The notes under the pieces were generated by a model. The model made no database searches, was not told where the DNA came from, and saw nothing but the letters and a program-made list of their open reading frames with translations. From Denitratisoma oestradiolicum (lineage in GTDB: Bacteria > Pseudomonadota > Gammaproteobacteria > Burkholderiales > Rhodocyclaceae), in the NCBI RefSeq assembly GCF_902813185.1, contig NZ_LR778301.1, forward strand, positions 1,674,001-1,738,000: a DNA stretch of 64,000 bases, read 5' to 3'. Below, one piece after another: positions 62,612 to 64,000 of this stretch (position 1 is its first letter; the number at the start of each line of letters is the position of its first letter). The position numbers and the translations under genes are program-made.

Positions 62612-63904
62612 ATGCGCTTGCTCATGAAAAAATTCTGCCGACTGATTTTGCTCGCCGTCCTGGCCGGCGCCACCCAGGCGATGGCGGGCTGGATGCCCAA
62701 TCATACGGTGGTGGTGATCCTGGAGAACAAGTCCTTCCAGGACTTCATCGGCAATCCGGACGCTCCCTGGCTGAACCGGCTGGCTGCCGGCAGCGCCCTG
62801 ATGACCCGGGCCTATTTCGCCGAGTCCCCCTACGGCATCACGCCCAGGGGCTTCAGGCATCCCCTGCCGACCCGGGGCAGCCAGGTGAATTACCTTTACT
62901 TCCTTTCCGGCAACGACCAGGGCATGCGCCCCGACTGGTTCCAACAGCCAAACTCTCCCTACAAGGGCAAGGTGCTGCACGACCTCTATGGGGAAAAGCT
63001 GGCGGCGCCCCTGGCGGACACGCCCAGAGGCGTCTCCAACAGCATGATCCCGGCGGCCATGCGACCCTTTGCCACCCCCAACCTGGGCGCGGCCATCCTG
63101 ACCCGGGGCCTGACTTACGCGACCTTTTCCGAGTCCTTGCCCCATCCCCTGTTCGACGAAATGGCCCATAACCCACCGGGGGCTATTGATGGCTATGCCC
63201 GACGCCACAATCCGGGCATCAACTGGATCAATTTCAACGGCAGGCCCGTGGCGCAGGAGCGGCAGCGCTTCCTGCTGCCGGTGGAGAGCAATCTGGCCAT
63301 GGTCAATACCGTGACTCCCGATGGCAGGAAGTTCCCCGGTTTTGCGGTGGATGCCGAGGGCCGGCCCCGGGGCTATGAACATCTGCCCACGCTGTCCATC
63401 GTCGTGCCCACCAACGATACCAATGCCCATACCGGCAGCATCGCCGCCGCGGACCAGTGGCTGGCCACCCATATCGAGCCCTATGCCCGCTGGGCGCGAG
63501 AGCACAACAGCCTGCTGATCATCCATACCGACGAGGACGGCTTCACCGATCTGGAAAACGGCAGCGGCCCCGCGGACCAGGCCATCGGCCGGATGATGGG
63601 AGGCAAGACTGTGGGTTACCAGTACGGCACCGACCGTGTCCTGACCCTGTTTTATGGCCCAGAGGGCAAGGTGATCCCGGGCAGCCACGAGGAACGCATC
63701 GATCATCTGAACGTGCTGGCCACGCTCCTGGAGCGCTATGGCGCCCTGGAAACCTTCCGCCGGGATTTCGCCGCGGTTCATGTGGACGCCCAACCCGATG
63801 CCCGCCTGGCCGAGGAGGCCCGGCGCGAGTTTGCCAACCTGCGTCCCCTGCGGGATGTTTTCGGCGAGGGCCCGGCCCTGCCGCCGCTGCCCTACCGGAA
63901 ATGA
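62612..63904 (+). CDS. Exported phosphoesterase (phospholipase C/AcpA-like family)
   Basis: A 430-residue exported protein (426 from ATG 62624) with a signal peptide (LILLAVLAGATQAMA). HTVVVILENKSFQDFIGNPD near the start has the metal-binding ExxxF pattern of the phosphoesterase family PF04185. HPLFDEMAHN, PTNDTNAH and LIIHTDEDGFTDLENG add possible metal ligands. It is probably a periplasmic or secreted phosphatase; the substrate is unknown. The stop overlaps the next ATG. Confidence 0.85.
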   Translation: MRLLMKKFCRLILLAVLAGATQAMAGWMPNHTVVVILENKSFQDFIGNPDAPWLNRLAAGSALMTRAYFAESPYGITPRGFRHPLPTRGSQVNYLYFLSGNDQGMRPDWFQQPNSPYKGKVLHDLYGEKLAAPLADTPRGVSNSMIPAAMRPFATPNLGAAILTRGLTYATFSESLPHPLFDEMAHNPPGAIDGYARRHNPGINWINFNGRPVAQERQRFLLPVESNLAMVNTVTPDGRKFPGFAVDAEGRPRGYEHLPTLSIVVPTNDTNAHTGSIAAADQWLATHIEPYARWAREHNSLLIIHTDEDGFTDLENGSGPADQAIGRMMGGKTVGYQYGTDRVLTLFYGPEGKVIPGSHEERIDHLNVLATLLERYGALETFRRDFAAVHVDAQPDARLAEEARREFANLRPLRDVFGEGPALPPLPYRK

Positions 63905-64000
63905 TCATGGACCTCAAACCTCAGCGCCGGCTGCGGGTGGTGAAATCCACCACGCCCCAGCCCGAACGAAAACCCGCTCCCTCACCGGAAACCAACCCGG
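63901..64000 (+). CDS. Unidentified gene, 3' end outside the window
   Basis: The ATG at 63901 overlaps the phosphoesterase stop (ATGA), and a second ATG is at 63907. The 33 residues visible (MDLKPQRRLRVVKSTTPQPE and a Pro-rich stretch) are basic and Pro-rich, probably a disordered leader. No family can be named from this piece. Translational coupling suggests co-expression with the phosphoesterase. Confidence 0.6.
   Translation, partial: MIMDLKPQRRLRVVKSTTPQPERKPAPSPETNP

Overview
The window is GC-rich chromosomal DNA of a Gram-negative betaproteobacterium, most likely in or near the Rhodocyclales/Sterolibacteriaceae (my inference). The signs are a recCBD operon, Bpt and Aat N-degron transferases, BamD, FabI, a monofunctional RelA, multihaem cytochromes, and an Mrp-type antiporter with separate D, E, F and G subunits. 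Most genes are housekeeping and tightly packed, often joined by ATGA stop/start overlaps.

Layout. 0-2.8 kb: 3' part of an Mrp/Pha Na+(K+)/H+ antiporter operon (D, E, F, G). 2.8-6.6 kb: a P2-type cation ATPase divergent from a tandem universal stress protein. 6.9-8.7 kb: a patchwork with a GIY-YIG domain fused in frame to an HU protein, a coiled-coil/HTH protein, a frameshifted methyltransferase and an IS3 remnant. 8.8-11.8 kb: a large hybrid histidine kinase. 11.8-15.3 kb (minus strand): an operon of HD-GYP protein, ECF sigma factor, zf-HC2 protein, monohaem cytochrome and pentahaem lipoprotein cytochrome. 15.4-18.3 kb: an AhpD-like protein divergent from an AraC regulator, then an erythromycin-esterase-like protein. 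18.5-25.6 kb: nitrobindin-like protein, bamD, rluD-pgeF, an RNase D-like exonuclease, an SDR enzyme and relA.

25.8-32.1 kb is the main accessory feature. Two inverted repeats of about 38 bp of Tn3-family type enclose a TetR-controlled DevBCA/MacAB-like ABC exporter, a c'-type cytochrome and a NodT/TolC outer-membrane factor. Degraded MFS and rhodanese fragments lie at the right end. I see no transposase or resolvase inside. The element lies between two pieces of a CHAT-protease-like gene.

32.4-48.8 kb: ppk, an aromatic/aspartate aminotransferase, tRNA-Val(UAC) behind a stringent-type promoter, a FapA-like protein, a DUF3016-like protein, an HDOD protein, a chemoreceptor, fbpC-aat-bpt-pyrD, fbpB, fbpA with a Fur-like site, and fabI. 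48.9-64 kb: an orphan peptide-binding lipoprotein, rmuC, recC-recB-recD, rlmJ, a secreted phosphoesterase and the start of an unidentified gene.

The chromosome carries several families of short dispersed repeats. At least three GC-rich elements of one family lie at gene ends. Other repeats lie between mrpF and mrpG, just upstream of recC, and in frame inside both recB and recD. All coordinates and motifs were read by eye; family assignments rest on recognised motifs, not on database searches.
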